Shown here one piece after another: positions 17,944 through 27,231 of a stretch of 64,000 nt of DNA (its first letter is position 1; each line of letters opens with the position of its first letter). Made by a program: the position numbers and the translations under genes. The notes under the pieces are model-generated. The model saw nothing but the letters and a program-made list of their open reading frames with translations. It ran no database searches and was not told where the DNA came from. Source of the stretch: Pseudaestuariivita atlantica (GTDB lineage: Bacteria > Pseudomonadota > Alphaproteobacteria > Rhodobacterales > Rhodobacteraceae); the NCBI RefSeq assembly GCF_001205715.1, contig NZ_AQQZ01000002.1:367501-431500 (forward strand). Direction: 5' to 3'.

Positions 17944-18744
17944 ATGGCGCATGAAAAGAACCACGACTATCACATCCTGAACCCCTCTATCTGGCCGTTC
18001 ATCGGCGCGGTGGCGGGTTTCGTCATGCTCGTCGGCGCGGTGTTGTTCTTCCACGACAACGGCCCGTGGATGCTGCTGATCGGCCTCGCAGGCGTCCTCT
18101 ACACCATGTTCGCATGGTGGTCGGACGTGGTGGAGGAAAGCCATATCGGCGACCACACGCCCGTCGTGCGGATCGGCCTTCGCTACGGCTTCATCCTGTT
18201 CATCATGTCCGAGATCATGTTCTTCGCGGCATGGTTCTGGTCGTTCTTCAAGCACGCGCTGTACCCGATGGGCCCGGAATCGCCGGCCGTCGACGGTGTC
18301 TGGCCGCCGGTCGGGATCGAAACCTTCGATCCGTGGCACCTGCCGCTGATCAACACGCTGATCCTGCTCTGCTCGGGCTGTGCCGCGACATGGGCCCACC
18401 ACGCGCTGGTGCACGAGGACAACCGCGAAGACGTGAAATGGGGCCTGATCATCGCGATCGCGCTGGGCGTCCTGTTCACCGCTTTCCAGGCCTATGAATA
18501 CAGCCACGCGGCGTTCGGCTTTGCCGGCAACATCTACGGCGCGAACTTCTTCATGGCGACGGGCTTCCACGGCTTCCACGTGATCGTCGGCACGATCTTC
18601 CTGTTCATCTGCCTGCTGCGCGTCTACAGCGGCCACTTCACGCCCGAGAAGCACATCGGGTTCGAGGCGGCAGCATGGTACTGGCACTTCGTGGACGTGG
18701 TCTGGCTGTTCCTCTTCGCCGCCGTCTACATCTGGGGCGGCTGA
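17944..18744 (+). CDS. ctaE: Cytochrome c oxidase subunit III
   Basis: Seven-helix subunit III of the aa3 oxidase, 266 residues, matching the family length. Typical marks are [15 protein letters not shown] at the start, [20 protein letters not shown] with the conserved Glu, [15 protein letters not shown], and the C-terminal [25 protein letters not shown] precedes the ATG. Subunit I is not in the window, which is usual because ctaD often lies elsewhere. Confidence 0.97.
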   Translation: MAHEKNHDYHILNPSIWPFIGAVAGFVMLVGAVLFFHDNGPWMLLIGLAGVLYTMFAWWSDVVEESHIGDHTPVVRIGLRYGFILFIMSEIMFFAAWFWSFFKHALYPMGPESPAVDGVWPPVGIETFDPWHLPLINTLILLCSGCAATWAHHALVHEDNREDVKWGLIIAIALGVLFTAFQAYEYSHAAFGFAGNIYGANFFMATGFHGFHVIVGTIFLFICLLRVYSGHFTPEKHIGFEAAAWYWHFVDVVWLFLFAAVYIWGG

Positions 18745-18751
18745 CGCGTAG

Positions 18752-18772
18752 ATCGGCTGCTTGCCAGCCGAT
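18752..18772. repeat. REP-like palindrome, copy 2
   Basis: ATCGGCTG-CTTGC-CAGCCGAT, 8 bp arms. First of a pair in the ctaE-surf1 gap, 19 bases before copy 3. It is the most divergent member of the family. Confidence 0.6.
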
Positions 18773-18791
18773 GCATTCGCACTGAAATCGT

Positions 18792-18816
18792 AGGTCGGCT
18801 GATCCTCAGCCGACCT
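18792..18816. repeat. REP-like palindrome, copy 3
   Basis: AGGTCGGCTGA-TCC-TCAGCCGACCT, perfect 11 bp arms, followed by TCTCTTTT. In the plus direction it could also act as a terminator for the cox genes before surf1. Confidence 0.8.
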
Positions 18817-18843
18817 TCTCTTTTGATAACCGCCGAGTCGCAG

Positions 18844-19518
18844 ATGCGCCGCACCCTGTTCATTGCAATCGTGGGACTGTTGGGGACCGGGATCCTCCTC
18901 GCCCTCGGCGTCTGGCAGACTCAGCGCCTGCAATGGAAAGAAGCCATCCTGGCCCAGATCGACACGCGCCTTGCGACCGATCCCGTGCCACTCCGCGCCG
19001 CGCTCGACCCGATGGTCATCCAGTTCCAGCCGGTGACCGTCGAGGGCCGCTTCACCGGTGAAGAAGCGCATGTCCTGTCCACCGCGTCGGGCATCGGGGC
19101 GGCCTACCGCGTGGTGAGCGTGTTCGAGGGGCCGATGGGCCGCATCCTCGTCGACAGGGGCGTGATCCCGACAGAAGAGAAAGATACCGCACGCCCCGCC
19201 TCCGCGGATCAGACCATCACCGGCGTCCTGCGCTTTCCCGAGGAAACCGACAGCTTCACGCCCGCGCCGGATCTCGATGGCAACATCTGGTTCGCCCGCG
19301 ACACCGCCGCCATGGCCGACCACCTCGGTACCGAGGATGTCTTCGTCATCCTGACCGAGGCCGAGGATAATGCCGGTATCCGTCCTTTGCCGGTGGACAC
19401 CGGCGGCATTCCGAACAATCACTTGCAATACGCCATCACCTGGTTCTCGCTCGCGCTGGTGTGGATCGTGATGAGCCTTTATTTCCTGCGGCGCACCCGC
19501 CGCACAGCCGGAGCCTGA
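18844..19518 (+). CDS. SURF1 family cytochrome oxidase assembly protein
   Basis: Heme A insertion/assembly factor of cytochrome c oxidase, 224 residues. Two membrane helices bracket a periplasmic domain: FIAIVGLLGTGILLALGVWQ near the start, with WQTQRLQWKEAIL the family signature, and YAITWFSLALVWIVMSLYF at the end. VDRGVIPTEEK and NNHLQYAITWF are also typical. I chose the ATG at 18844; a TTG at 18823 lies in frame but within the palindrome tail. Its place after ctaE is the common alphaproteobacterial order. Confidence 0.92.
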   Translation: MRRTLFIAIVGLLGTGILLALGVWQTQRLQWKEAILAQIDTRLATDPVPLRAALDPMVIQFQPVTVEGRFTGEEAHVLSTASGIGAAYRVVSVFEGPMGRILVDRGVIPTEEKDTARPASADQTITGVLRFPEETDSFTPAPDLDGNIWFARDTAAMADHLGTEDVFVILTEAEDNAGIRPLPVDTGGIPNNHLQYAITWFSLALVWIVMSLYFLRRTRRTAGA

Positions 19519-19526
19519 GCCCGCCC

Positions 19527-20915
19527 ATGCGCTACATCTCCACCCGCGGCCAAGCGCCGGACCTGACCTTCGAACAGGCCATGCTGACGGGCCTCGCCCG
19601 CGACGGGGGGCTTTATGTCCCGGCGGAGGTTCCGCAGATGTCCACCGCTGACATCGCTGCCCTTGCCGGCCTGCCCTATGAAGAGATCGCCTTCCGCGTC
19701 ATGCGCCCTTTCATCGGCGACACCTTCACCGACGAGGTCTTTGCCGACCTGATCGCCAAGGCCTATGCCGGGTTCGGCCACGACGCCCGCGCGCCGCTCA
19801 AGCAGCTTGGCCCGAACCACTTCCTGCTCGAACTGTTCCACGGCCCCACGCTCGCGTTCAAGGATTTCGCGATGCAGCTGATCGGGCAGATGTTCCAGGA
19901 GGCGCTGTCGCGGTCGGGCGAGCGGGTGACCATCGTCGGCGCGACCTCTGGCGATACCGGCTCGGCGGCGATCGAGGCGTTTCGCGGGCTCGATGCCGTG
20001 GACGTCTTCATCCTCTACCCGCATGGCCGGGTCAGCGAGGTGCAGCGCCGCCAGATGACCACGCCGGTCGAGGACAACGTGCATGCGCTGGCCATCGACG
20101 GCACCTTCGACGACGCGCAGGCGCGCCTGAAGGACATGTTCAACGATTTCGACTTCCGCGATGGCGTGAGGCTGGCGGGCGTGAACTCGATCAACTGGGC
20201 GCGGGTGCTGGCGCAGGTCGTCTACTACTTCTCTTCCGCCGTGGCACTCGGTGCGCCGCACCGTGCGGTCAGCTTCACCGTGCCCACGGGCAATTTCGGT
20301 GACATCTTCGCGGGCTACATCGCCAAGCGCATGGGCCTGCCCATCGACAGGCTGGTGGTGGCGACGAACCAGAACGACATCCTGCACCGTTGCCTCACGA
20401 CAGGCGGCTATGTGACCGATGCGGTGATCCCCTCGATCTCGCCGTCGATGGATATCCAGGTCTCGTCCAACTTCGAACGCCTTCTGTTCGACGCCTATGA
20501 CCGCGACGGCGCGGCGGTGGCGGCGCTGATGGACGAGTTGAAGACGCAAGGCGGCTTCCACGTGAGCCAGGGCACGCTGGACCGGCTGGCCGCGGATTTC
20601 GCCTCGGGCCGCGCGTCCGAGGACGAGACGCTGTCGACCATCACCCGCGCGCGGGACCACATGAACGAGCTGCTTTGCCCGCATTCCGCCATCGGCGTGA
20701 AGGTGGCTGAAGAGCATCTGGACGACGCGCCGATGATCACGCTGGCCACGGCCCATCCAGCCAAGTTCCCTGATGCGGTCGAAAAGGCGACCGGGACGCG
20801 CCCGCCTCTTCCCCATCGGATGGCGGACCTGTATGAGCGGTCCGAACGCGTGACCGAAGTGCCGAATGACCTTGGCGCGCTGGAGGATCTGATCCGGGAG
20901 CGCATCCACACGTGA
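19527..20915 (+). CDS. thrC: Threonine synthase
   Basis: PLP enzyme converting O-phosphohomoserine to threonine, 462 residues. N-terminal MRYISTRGQAPDLTFEQA is typical of the longer threonine synthase group. The PLP lysine is in PTLAFKDFAMQLIGQ, and GATSGDTGSAAIEAF binds the phosphate. SFTVPTGNFGDIFAGYIAKR is also conserved. It follows surf1 by 8 bases and overlaps the M16 gene by four bases (GTGA). It works with lysC in this window, although homoserine genes are absent. Confidence 0.96.
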   Translation: MRYISTRGQAPDLTFEQAMLTGLARDGGLYVPAEVPQMSTADIAALAGLPYEEIAFRVMRPFIGDTFTDEVFADLIAKAYAGFGHDARAPLKQLGPNHFLLELFHGPTLAFKDFAMQLIGQMFQEALSRSGERVTIVGATSGDTGSAAIEAFRGLDAVDVFILYPHGRVSEVQRRQMTTPVEDNVHALAIDGTFDDAQARLKDMFNDFDFRDGVRLAGVNSINWARVLAQVVYYFSSAVALGAPHRAVSFTVPTGNFGDIFAGYIAKRMGLPIDRLVVATNQNDILHRCLTTGGYVTDAVIPSISPSMDIQVSSNFERLLFDAYDRDGAAVAALMDELKTQGGFHVSQGTLDRLAADFASGRASEDETLSTITRARDHMNELLCPHSAIGVKVAEEHLDDAPMITLATAHPAKFPDAVEKATGTRPPLPHRMADLYERSERVTEVPNDLGALEDLIRERIHT

Positions 20916-22174
20916 CGGTGCAACTGACGACCCTGCCGAACGGCCTGCGCATCGTGACCGAGCGCATGCCTTCCCTGCAATCGGCCAGCATCGGCCTGTG
21001 GGTGACCGCGGGCGGACGCCACGAGACGGCCGAACAGAACGGGATCGCGCATTTTCTCGAACACATGGCGTTCAAGGGCACCGCGCGGCGCAGCGCGTTG
21101 CAGATCGCCGAGGCGATCGAGGACGTGGGCGGATACATCAACGCCTATACCTCGCGCGAGGTCACGGCCTATTACGCCCGCGTGCTGGAGGCGAACGTGC
21201 CCCTCGCGCTCGACGTGCTGGCCGACATCGTCCAGAACCCCGCCTTTGACCCGCGCGAGATCGAGGTGGAGCGCGGCGTGATCCTGCAGGAGATCGGGCA
21301 GGCGCTCGACACGCCGGACGACGTCGTGTTCGACTGGTTGCAGGAAGCCGCCTATCCGAACCAGCCGATGGGCCGGACGATCCTCGGTCCCGCCGAACGC
21401 GTCGGCGCGTTCCACGCCGACGATTTCCGCGCCTTCACCGCGACCCATTACACGCCCGACCGGATCATCGTGTCGGCGGCGGGCGCGGTCGATCACGAGG
21501 CGCTGGTCGCCGCCGCCGCCGAACGGTTCGGCGCGCAGCCGCAGGGGCCTTCGACCATGGTCGAACCGTCGCGGTTCGTGGGCGGGGAATGGCGTGAAAT
21601 CAAGCCTTTGGAGCAAGCCCACTTCACGCTGGCCTTCGAAGCGCCGGGCGTCATGGCGCCCGAATTCCACACCGGCCAGATCTATGGCAACGCGCTGGGT
21701 GGCGGCATGTCCTCGCGCCTGTTCCAGGAATTGCGGGAAGTGCGCGGGCTGTGCTACACGATCTACGCGCAGGCGAGCGCCTATTCGGACACCGGGATGC
21801 TCACCATCTACGCGGGCACCGGGGCCGAGGACGTGGGCGACCTTGCGCGGCTGACGGTGGACGAGATGAAACGCGCCGCCGTTACCCTGTCCGAGGCCGA
21901 GGTGACCCGCGCCAAGGTGCAGATGAAGGCGGGCCTCTTGATGGGGCTGGAAAGCCCCTCCTCGCGGGCCGAGCGGATGGCGCGGATGATCCAGGTCTGG
22001 GGCCGGGTGCCGGATTTGTCGGACACGATTGCCAAGATCGACGCGGTCACGCTGGCCGACGTGCGCGGTTTTGCGGAACGCATGGCCGCCTCGGCCCCGG
22101 CGGCGATGGCGCTGTACGGTCCCGTCGAAGGCGCTCCGCAGCTTGACGAACTGCAGGCGCGCCGGGCGGCATGA
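20912..22174 (+). CDS. M16 family zinc peptidase (processing-peptidase-like)
   Basis: A 420-residue metallopeptidase related to the mitochondrial processing peptidase beta subunit. The inverted zinc motif HxxEH is in GIAHFLEHMAFKGT, with the distal Glu in the EIEVERGVILQEIG region. The glycine-rich loop (YGNALGGGMSSRLFQELRE) of the C-terminal domain is also present. It starts with GTG overlapping the thrC stop. This thrC-M16-GNAT order is conserved in many alphaproteobacteria; the substrate is unknown. Confidence 0.93.
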   Translation: MTVQLTTLPNGLRIVTERMPSLQSASIGLWVTAGGRHETAEQNGIAHFLEHMAFKGTARRSALQIAEAIEDVGGYINAYTSREVTAYYARVLEANVPLALDVLADIVQNPAFDPREIEVERGVILQEIGQALDTPDDVVFDWLQEAAYPNQPMGRTILGPAERVGAFHADDFRAFTATHYTPDRIIVSAAGAVDHEALVAAAAERFGAQPQGPSTMVEPSRFVGGEWREIKPLEQAHFTLAFEAPGVMAPEFHTGQIYGNALGGGMSSRLFQELREVRGLCYTIYAQASAYSDTGMLTIYAGTGAEDVGDLARLTVDEMKRAAVTLSEAEVTRAKVQMKAGLLMGLESPSSRAERMARMIQVWGRVPDLSDTIAKIDAVTLADVRGFAERMAASAPAAMALYGPVEGAPQLDELQARRAA

Positions 22175-22758
22175 CCATGATCTGGCGGCGCAAAGTCCGG
22201 ATCGAGACCGAGCGTCTCACCCTGCGTCCGCCAACCCATGCAGATTTCCGCGCCTGGGTGGCGTTACGATCCCAAAGCGTTGAATTTCTTGCAAAATGGG
22301 AGCCGTCATGGGCGCGCGACCACCTCACGCGCAAGGCCTTTACCAACCGCGTCTACTGGTCGGCGCGGGCGATATCGGCAGGCAACGCGCTGCCCCTGTT
22401 CCTGGAACGGCGCGCGGACGGCATGCTGATCGGGGCGATCACGCTCGACAATATCCGCCGCGGCCCGGCGCAGGCCGGTACGCTGGGGTACTGGATCGGC
22501 GAGGCCCATGCCCGGCAAGGCTACATGAGCGAGGCGATCCGCGCCGTCGTCCACCACGCCTTCGAGCGGATGGACCTGAGCCGGATCGAGGCGGCCTGCC
22601 TGCCGGAAAACGAGGCCTCGCGCCGCCTGCTGGAAGTCAGCGGGTTCAAGTACGAGGGCGTCGCGCAAAGCTATTTGCAGATCGACGGGCGGTGGCGGAC
22701 GCACGTGTTGTACGCGGCCCTGCGGATGGACCGGCGCGGGCGGACGCTGGCGGGGTAG
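22171..22758 (+). CDS. GNAT acetyltransferase, RimJ-like
   Basis: A 195-residue GNAT protein of the RimJ/RimL type, which acetylates N-termini of ribosomal or other proteins. Visible features are ERLTLRPPTHADFRAWVALR at the start, the acetyl-CoA loop region GYWIGEAHARQGYMSEAI, and the C-terminal LSRIEAACLPENEASRRLLE and VSGFKYEG. Its ATG overlaps the M16 stop (ATGA), so it is the last gene of the co-translated run. RimJ is likely, but the substrate cannot be read from sequence. Confidence 0.88.
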   Translation: MTMIWRRKVRIETERLTLRPPTHADFRAWVALRSQSVEFLAKWEPSWARDHLTRKAFTNRVYWSARAISAGNALPLFLERRADGMLIGAITLDNIRRGPAQAGTLGYWIGEAHARQGYMSEAIRAVVHHAFERMDLSRIEAACLPENEASRRLLEVSGFKYEGVAQSYLQIDGRWRTHVLYAALRMDRRGRTLAG

Positions 22759-22827
22759 GCGCCGCTCATCCGCCCTGGTGGGCGGCCTCGCAAATCGTGC
22801 TAGACTGTTCGGCAGGAGGTGCTGCCG

Positions 22828-23679
22828 ATGCTCCGTTTCGTTCTTGCTCTCGTCCTGTCGATGCCCGCTGCGCTGGCCGCGCAGGAGCGGCGTCCGAGCC
22901 ATTGCATCGCCATCGCCGAAAGCGCGCCTTCTGTACAATTTGTACATTTCGGGCCCGAAATTGTGCACTTGGCCTCGGCCCATTCCGAAGAGGCGGTGCC
23001 GCCCGAGACGGTGCGCCTGCGCTACCTGCAGCATGCCAGCTTCCTGATCGAGACGCATGGCGGGCTGACCGCGATCACCGACTTCACCGGCTTCACCGGC
23101 GCGCGGGGATTCGTGCCGGACGTGGTCACCATGAACCATGCCCATTCGTCGCATTGGACGGCCTCGCCCAGCGACGACATCCCGCACGTCTTGCGCGGGT
23201 GGTCCGAGCAGTTCGGCATCGCGATAGATCACTATCTCGACCTTGGCGAGATGCTGATCCGCAACGTGTCGACCGATATCCGGTCGGCCTTTGCCGGGAC
23301 CGAGGAGAACGGCAACTCGATCTTCGTGTTCGAGGTGGCGGGCCTGTGCGTCGGCCACCTGGGCCACCTGCATCACATCCCGTCGGACGAGCAGTTCGCG
23401 GCACTTGGTCGGCTCGACGTCGTGATGGCGCCCGTGGATGGCGGGCTGACCCTGCCGCTGCCGGAAATGATCACGGTCCTGAAACGGCTGCGGTCGTCGA
23501 TCGTGATCCCGATGCACTGGTTCTCGGGCTTTTCGCTGCGCGCCTTCGCGCAGGGCATGGAGGGCGAGTTCGAGGTGCTGGTGCTGGACGTGCCCTACCT
23601 CGATGTCTCCTTGCGCAGCCTGCCGCGATCGCCCACGGTGATGATCCTGCAGCCTCAATTCGTATTCGACCTGGACTGA
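22828..23679 (+). CDS. Secreted metallo-beta-lactamase-fold protein (UlaG-like)
   Basis: A 283-residue protein with a signal peptide (MLRFVLALVLSMPAALAAQ) and an MBL-like fold of the UlaG/YcaO-neighbour hydrolase group (LRYLQHASFLIETHGGLTAI, CVGHLGHLHHIPSDEQ, VMAPVDGGLTLPL, VIPMHWFSGFSL). The usual HxHxDH metal motif reads HAHSSH here (VTMNHAHSSHW), with Ser in place of the Asp, so its metal site is altered. AGGAGG sits 8 bases before the ATG at 22828, which fixes the start. The function is unknown. Confidence 0.82.
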   Translation: MLRFVLALVLSMPAALAAQERRPSHCIAIAESAPSVQFVHFGPEIVHLASAHSEEAVPPETVRLRYLQHASFLIETHGGLTAITDFTGFTGARGFVPDVVTMNHAHSSHWTASPSDDIPHVLRGWSEQFGIAIDHYLDLGEMLIRNVSTDIRSAFAGTEENGNSIFVFEVAGLCVGHLGHLHHIPSDEQFAALGRLDVVMAPVDGGLTLPLPEMITVLKRLRSSIVIPMHWFSGFSLRAFAQGMEGEFEVLVLDVPYLDVSLRSLPRSPTVMILQPQFVFDLD

Positions 23680-23687
23680 CCGACCCC

Positions 23688-25109
23688 ATGACACAGCTAT
23701 CTAGCGCCGATGGCGCCTTTCTTGACGACCTTGGTCGCGCGGTGCCGGGACTGCGCGTGCGGCCCGTCGAAGCGCGTTATGTCGAGGAACCGCGTGACCG
23801 CTGGGCCGGCGCGGCCGCCGCCGTGGTGCAACCGGCGAACGTGGACGAGGTCGCGCTGGTGATCCGCGCCTGCACGGACGCGCGGGTGCCGGTGGTGCCT
23901 TACGGCGGCGGGACGGGGCTGGTCGGTGGCCAGTTGATGCCCGAAGGCGACGCGGCGCCGCTGATCCTGTCGCTGGAGCGTATGAACGCGGTGCGCGACG
24001 TGCATCCGTCGGAAAACGTGATGGTGGCCGAAGCGGGGTGCATACTGGCGGACGTGCAGGCGGCGGCGGCGGAGGCGGGGCGGCTCTTCCCGTTGTCGCT
24101 GGCCTCGGAAGGGTCGGCGCGGATCGGGGGGTTGCTGGCGACCAATGCGGGCGGGGTGAACGTGCTGCGCTATGGCAATGCCCGCGCGCAGGTGCTGGGG
24201 CTGGAGGCGGTGCTGCCCGACGGCACGGTCTGGCACGGGCTGAAGCGGCTGCACAAGGACAATACCGGCTACGACCTGCGCAACCTTCTGGTCGGGTCCG
24301 AGGGCACGCTGGGCATCATCACCGCCGCCGCGCTGAAACTGGCGCCGCGCCCGGCGGGCGAGGCGACGGCGATGCTGGCGGTCACCTCGCCACGCGCGGC
24401 GCTCGACCTGTTGGCGCTGGTGCGCGAAGAGGTGGGCGAGGGCGTGAGCGCGTTCGAGCTGATCCACCGCGCGGGGCTCGACTTCCTTGCCGAGACGCTG
24501 CCGGAGGTGAAGCGGCCATGGGCCGACGGGCCACCCGAGTGGATGGTGCTGGTCGACCTCGGCCTGTCGCGCGGGCGCGACCCGGTCGCGGCGATGGAGG
24601 CGATCTTCGAGGCGGGTGCGGCGGAGGGGCTGGTGCAGGACGGCATCATCGCCCAGTCCGAGGCGCAGCGCCGCGAGTTGTGGGACGTGCGCGAACACAT
24701 CCCCGAGGCCAACCGCAAGATCGGGTCGGTGTCGTCGCACGACATCTCGCTGCCCCTTGGCTCGGTGCCCGAGTTCATCGAGGTGGCGGGGCCGAAACTG
24801 GCCGAGATTGCCGAGTTCCGCATCAACTGTTTCGGGCATCTGGGCGACGGGAACCTGCATTACAACGTCTTCCCCATGCCGGGAAAATCGCGAGCCGATT
24901 ACGAGGAAGAGCGCCCGCAGGTGAAACGGTGCCTGCATGACCTTGTGCACGGGTTCGGCGGATCGGTCAGCGCCGAGCACGGCATCGGGCGGCTGAAGGT
25001 GGCGGACCTTGAACGCTATGGCGATCCGGCCAAGCTTGCAGCGATGCGCGCGATCAAGGCCGCGCTTGACCCCGCCGGCATCATGAACCCCGGTGCCGTC
25101 CTGCGCTAG
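23688..25109 (+). CDS. FAD-linked oxidase, GlcD/D-2-hydroxyacid dehydrogenase type
   Basis: A 473-residue flavoprotein of the FAD-binding type 4 family (glycolate oxidase GlcD, D-lactate and D-2-hydroxyglutarate dehydrogenases). The N-terminal FAD domain shows VVPYGGGTGLVGG, ASEGSARIGGLLATNAGG and LLVGSEGTLGIITAAALKL. The C-terminal cap has CFGHLGDGNLHYNVF and GGSVSAEHGIGRLK, the metal/substrate His motifs. It lies 8 bases after the MBL-fold gene. D-2-hydroxyglutarate dehydrogenase is a good guess, but the 2-hydroxyacid is not determined. Confidence 0.88.
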   Translation: MTQLSSADGAFLDDLGRAVPGLRVRPVEARYVEEPRDRWAGAAAAVVQPANVDEVALVIRACTDARVPVVPYGGGTGLVGGQLMPEGDAAPLILSLERMNAVRDVHPSENVMVAEAGCILADVQAAAAEAGRLFPLSLASEGSARIGGLLATNAGGVNVLRYGNARAQVLGLEAVLPDGTVWHGLKRLHKDNTGYDLRNLLVGSEGTLGIITAAALKLAPRPAGEATAMLAVTSPRAALDLLALVREEVGEGVSAFELIHRAGLDFLAETLPEVKRPWADGPPEWMVLVDLGLSRGRDPVAAMEAIFEAGAAEGLVQDGIIAQSEAQRRELWDVREHIPEANRKIGSVSSHDISLPLGSVPEFIEVAGPKLAEIAEFRINCFGHLGDGNLHYNVFPMPGKSRADYEEERPQVKRCLHDLVHGFGGSVSAEHGIGRLKVADLERYGDPAKLAAMRAIKAALDPAGIMNPGAVLR

Positions 25110-25438
25110 GCCTCGGGCGTGAACCGGTTGGTGACGTAGTTCGGGCCGGAATAGTCGATGGCGAGCGTGAAGTAGCAGGCCTGCGACAGCCGCGCCTTGA
25201 TCCGCATTTCCAGGTCAGAAAGCAGCGCGGCGGTGAAGGCCGCGTCGCGGTGCGGTTTCGACAGGGCCGAGATGCGGATCAGCACATGGGTGTGCAAAAA
25301 CTCCTGCGCCGGGTAGGCGCGGCCCTTGCAGGGGCCCGCGCCGGGATCGTGGGCGTTCAGGATCTCCTCGATTTCCTGCAGGAGCGCGGGGGCGTCGATG
25401 TCCAGGTCGGCGGAGTAGGACAGGGTGGCGTGGGGCAT
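25106..25438 (-). CDS. 5-carboxymethyl-2-hydroxymuconate isomerase-like protein
   Basis: A 110-residue protein of the CHMI branch of the tautomerase superfamily. MPHATLSYSADL has the Pro directly after the initiator Met that acts as catalytic base in this family. The FLHTHVLIRISAL and FTLAIDYSGPNYVTNRF regions also match. Family members isomerise a homoprotocatechuate ring-cleavage product, but no other aromatic-degradation gene is near, so a different substrate is possible. It is the last gene of the mtnP-apt run, 3 bases after apt, and its stop overlaps the convergent oxidase stop. Confidence 0.8.
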   Translation of the reverse strand: MPHATLSYSADLDIDAPALLQEIEEILNAHDPGAGPCKGRAYPAQEFLHTHVLIRISALSKPHRDAAFTAALLSDLEMRIKARLSQACYFTLAIDYSGPNYVTNRFTPEA

Positions 25439-25441
25439 CTG

Positions 25442-25972
25442 TCAGTCTCCGTCAAAGGCGCAGAGCGCGTCGACCTGCATGCCCATCGCCTCCAGCCGCT
25501 TGCGCCCGCCAAGGTCGGGCAGGTCGATCACGAAGGCGCAGGCGGTGATGACGCCGCCGAGGCGTTCGATCAGCGAGATGCCCGCCTCTGCCGTGCCGCC
25601 GGTGGCGAGAAGATCGTCGACCAGCAGGATGTTCTGGCCCGCGGTGATGGCGTCGTCGTGCATTTCCACCTCGGCCGTGCCGTATTCCAGCGTGTAGGTT
25701 TGCGAAATCGTCGGGCCGGGTAGTTTGCCCGCCTTGCGGATCGGGATGAAGCCGACAGACAGCTGGTGCGCGATGGCGCCGCCAAGGATGAAGCCGCGCG
25801 CCTCCAGCCCCGCGACGGCGTCGATCCGCTGCCCGGCATAGGGGTGCAGCATCTGGTCGACCGCCATGCGAAACCCGCGCGGATCGGCAAAGAGCGTGGT
25901 CACGTCGCGGAACATGATCCCTTCATGCGGGAAGTCGGGGATGGTGCGGATGTAGTCGGTGATCTGGGTCAT
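25442..25972 (-). CDS. apt: Adenine phosphoribosyltransferase
   Basis: Makes AMP from adenine and PRPP in purine salvage. 176 residues, the family length. [18 protein letters not shown] is the conserved N-terminal segment, [17 protein letters not shown] a core motif, and [17 protein letters not shown] the PRPP-binding loop. Its start overlaps the lysE-like stop. With mtnP upstream in the same run, adenine released from methylthioadenosine could be reused directly (inference). Confidence 0.97.
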   Translation of the reverse strand: MTQITDYIRTIPDFPHEGIMFRDVTTLFADPRGFRMAVDQMLHPYAGQRIDAVAGLEARGFILGGAIAHQLSVGFIPIRKAGKLPGPTISQTYTLEYGTAEVEMHDDAITAGQNILLVDDLLATGGTAEAGISLIERLGGVITACAFVIDLPDLGGRKRLEAMGMQVDALCAFDGD

Positions 25973-26598
25973 GGAGTGGCCTTGCGGAGGGTGGCGGTGG
26001 CGAGCCCCATCGCGATCAGCGTGCTGCCGCCCGCGCGCGCGAGCCACGTCTGGACGCGCGGTCGCGTGATGCGGGACCGCAGCGCGTTGGCGGCCAGAGC
26101 AAAGCACAGGGCGTTGATCCCGGCGATGCAGACGAAAGTCGCGATCAGGATCGCTGCCTGCGGGGCAAAGGCGGCGCCGGGGTCGATGAATTGCGGCACG
26201 AAGGCGATGAAGAAGGTGTTGGACTTGGGGTTCAGCGCGGTCACGGTGGCGAGGTCCCGGAACACCTTGCCCGCCGGTTCGTTCGGTGGCCGCGTGGTCA
26301 GCGCCGGCGCCGACGTTGCGCTGAGAAGCATCCGCACGCCCATCCAGACCAGGTACGCGGCCCCCACCCATTTCAGCACCGTGAAGGCCAGCGCCGAGGT
26401 CAGGAACACGGCACCGAGCCCGATGACCGACGCGGTCATCGCGATCAGGTCGCCAGTCGCGACCCCCAGCGCAGAGGCGACCGCCGCGCGCCGGCCCTGC
26501 GTCAGCGCATAGCTCAGCACCAGAAGCACCGTCGGGCCGGGAAGGATCAGCAGGATGGTGGAGGCGACGGCGAAGGCCAGCCAGAGATCGAAGGGCAT
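25969..26598 (-). CDS. LysE family amino-acid exporter
   Basis: A 209-residue inner-membrane protein with about six helices. The N-terminal signature [20 protein letters not shown] and [20 protein letters not shown] identify the LysE/RhtB group. [19 protein letters not shown] holds the conserved NPK motif. It exports amino acids or related metabolites; the substrate cannot be assigned. It overlaps apt by four bases, so the two are translationally coupled. Confidence 0.9.
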   Translation of the reverse strand: MPFDLWLAFAVASTILLILPGPTVLLVLSYALTQGRRAAVASALGVATGDLIAMTASVIGLGAVFLTSALAFTVLKWVGAAYLVWMGVRMLLSATSAPALTTRPPNEPAGKVFRDLATVTALNPKSNTFFIAFVPQFIDPGAAFAPQAAILIATFVCIAGINALCFALAANALRSRITRPRVQTWLARAGGSTLIAMGLATATLRKATP

Positions 26599-26637
26599 GG
26601 GGGCAAGGTCCTGTCGGTTCGGGATCGCGGGGCAGGT

Positions 26638-27231
26638 CTACCCTGACGGATAGAGCCGCAGGAGAACAGCCCATGTCAGGAGGTTTTCGCGGAGGAAGCG
26701 GTAGCCGCGCACGCGGACGAGCGTCGAGACGTCCGCGCGGGGGCGGGCGGGGTCGTCGGCGGCGACATAGACCGCGTCGAGCGCGAGCGGAGCGCAGTGC
26801 AGGCGGATGCGCGGCAGGTGGAACCTCTGGCTGACGAAGGCGACGCGGCGGGGTTCTTCGGGGCGCGCGGCCTCGTTCGCGCAGGTGTCGGGGGTGGAGG
26901 GGGCGTGGGAGTCGATCTCGATCACGTCGGGTGGCACGCCCGCCTCTTCGAGGTGGCGTGCCATGGCGAGGGCGGCGCGGTGGGCGTTCGACACGACGAT
27001 CCGGTCGGCCTTGCCCGTGGCCCAGAGCGTGCGCCCGGTGTCGAGCCGTTCGGCGTGAAGCGGGCTGATCCGGCCATCGCGGACGAGCGCGCCGAAGATC
27101 AGCGCCGCCTCGACCGGGGGGGCGTCCGCAGGGCGCGCGACCGGGGTGGTGGCCCAGAGCCATGCCCACGGCGCGACAAAGGTCGCCGCGACCAGCGCCA
27201 CACCGATCAGGATGCGGCGCAGGTGCCTCAC
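26638..27231 (-). CDS. YdcF/ElyC-like DUF218 membrane protein
   Basis: A 197-residue protein with one N-terminal membrane helix ([20 protein letters not shown]) and a DUF218 domain: [60 protein letters not shown] and [17 protein letters not shown]. Relatives (ElyC, SanA, YdcF) affect envelope polymers, but the biochemical role is not settled. I chose GTG at 27231, which overlaps the mtnP stop by four bases (GTGA); the longer in-frame reading is the shadow of mtnP. Confidence 0.85.
   Translation of the reverse strand: MRHLRRILIGVALVAATFVAPWAWLWATTPVARPADAPPVEAALIFGALVRDGRISPLHAERLDTGRTLWATGKADRIVVSNAHRAALAMARHLEEAGVPPDVIEIDSHAPSTPDTCANEAARPEEPRRVAFVSQRFHLPRIRLHCAPLALDAVYVAADDPARPRADVSTLVRVRGYRFLRENLLTWAVLLRLYPSG

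Noticed and set aside
17104-19428. A 774-codon minus-strand open frame opposite ctaG, ctaE and surf1
   Set aside because: His/Asp/Arg-rich shadow; the plus strand carries known oxidase proteins.
22296-25109. A 937-codon continuous frame covering three genes
   Set aside because: Only its last part is the real FAD-linked oxidase; the first half is out of frame with the acetyltransferase and MBL-fold genes, which have their own start sites.
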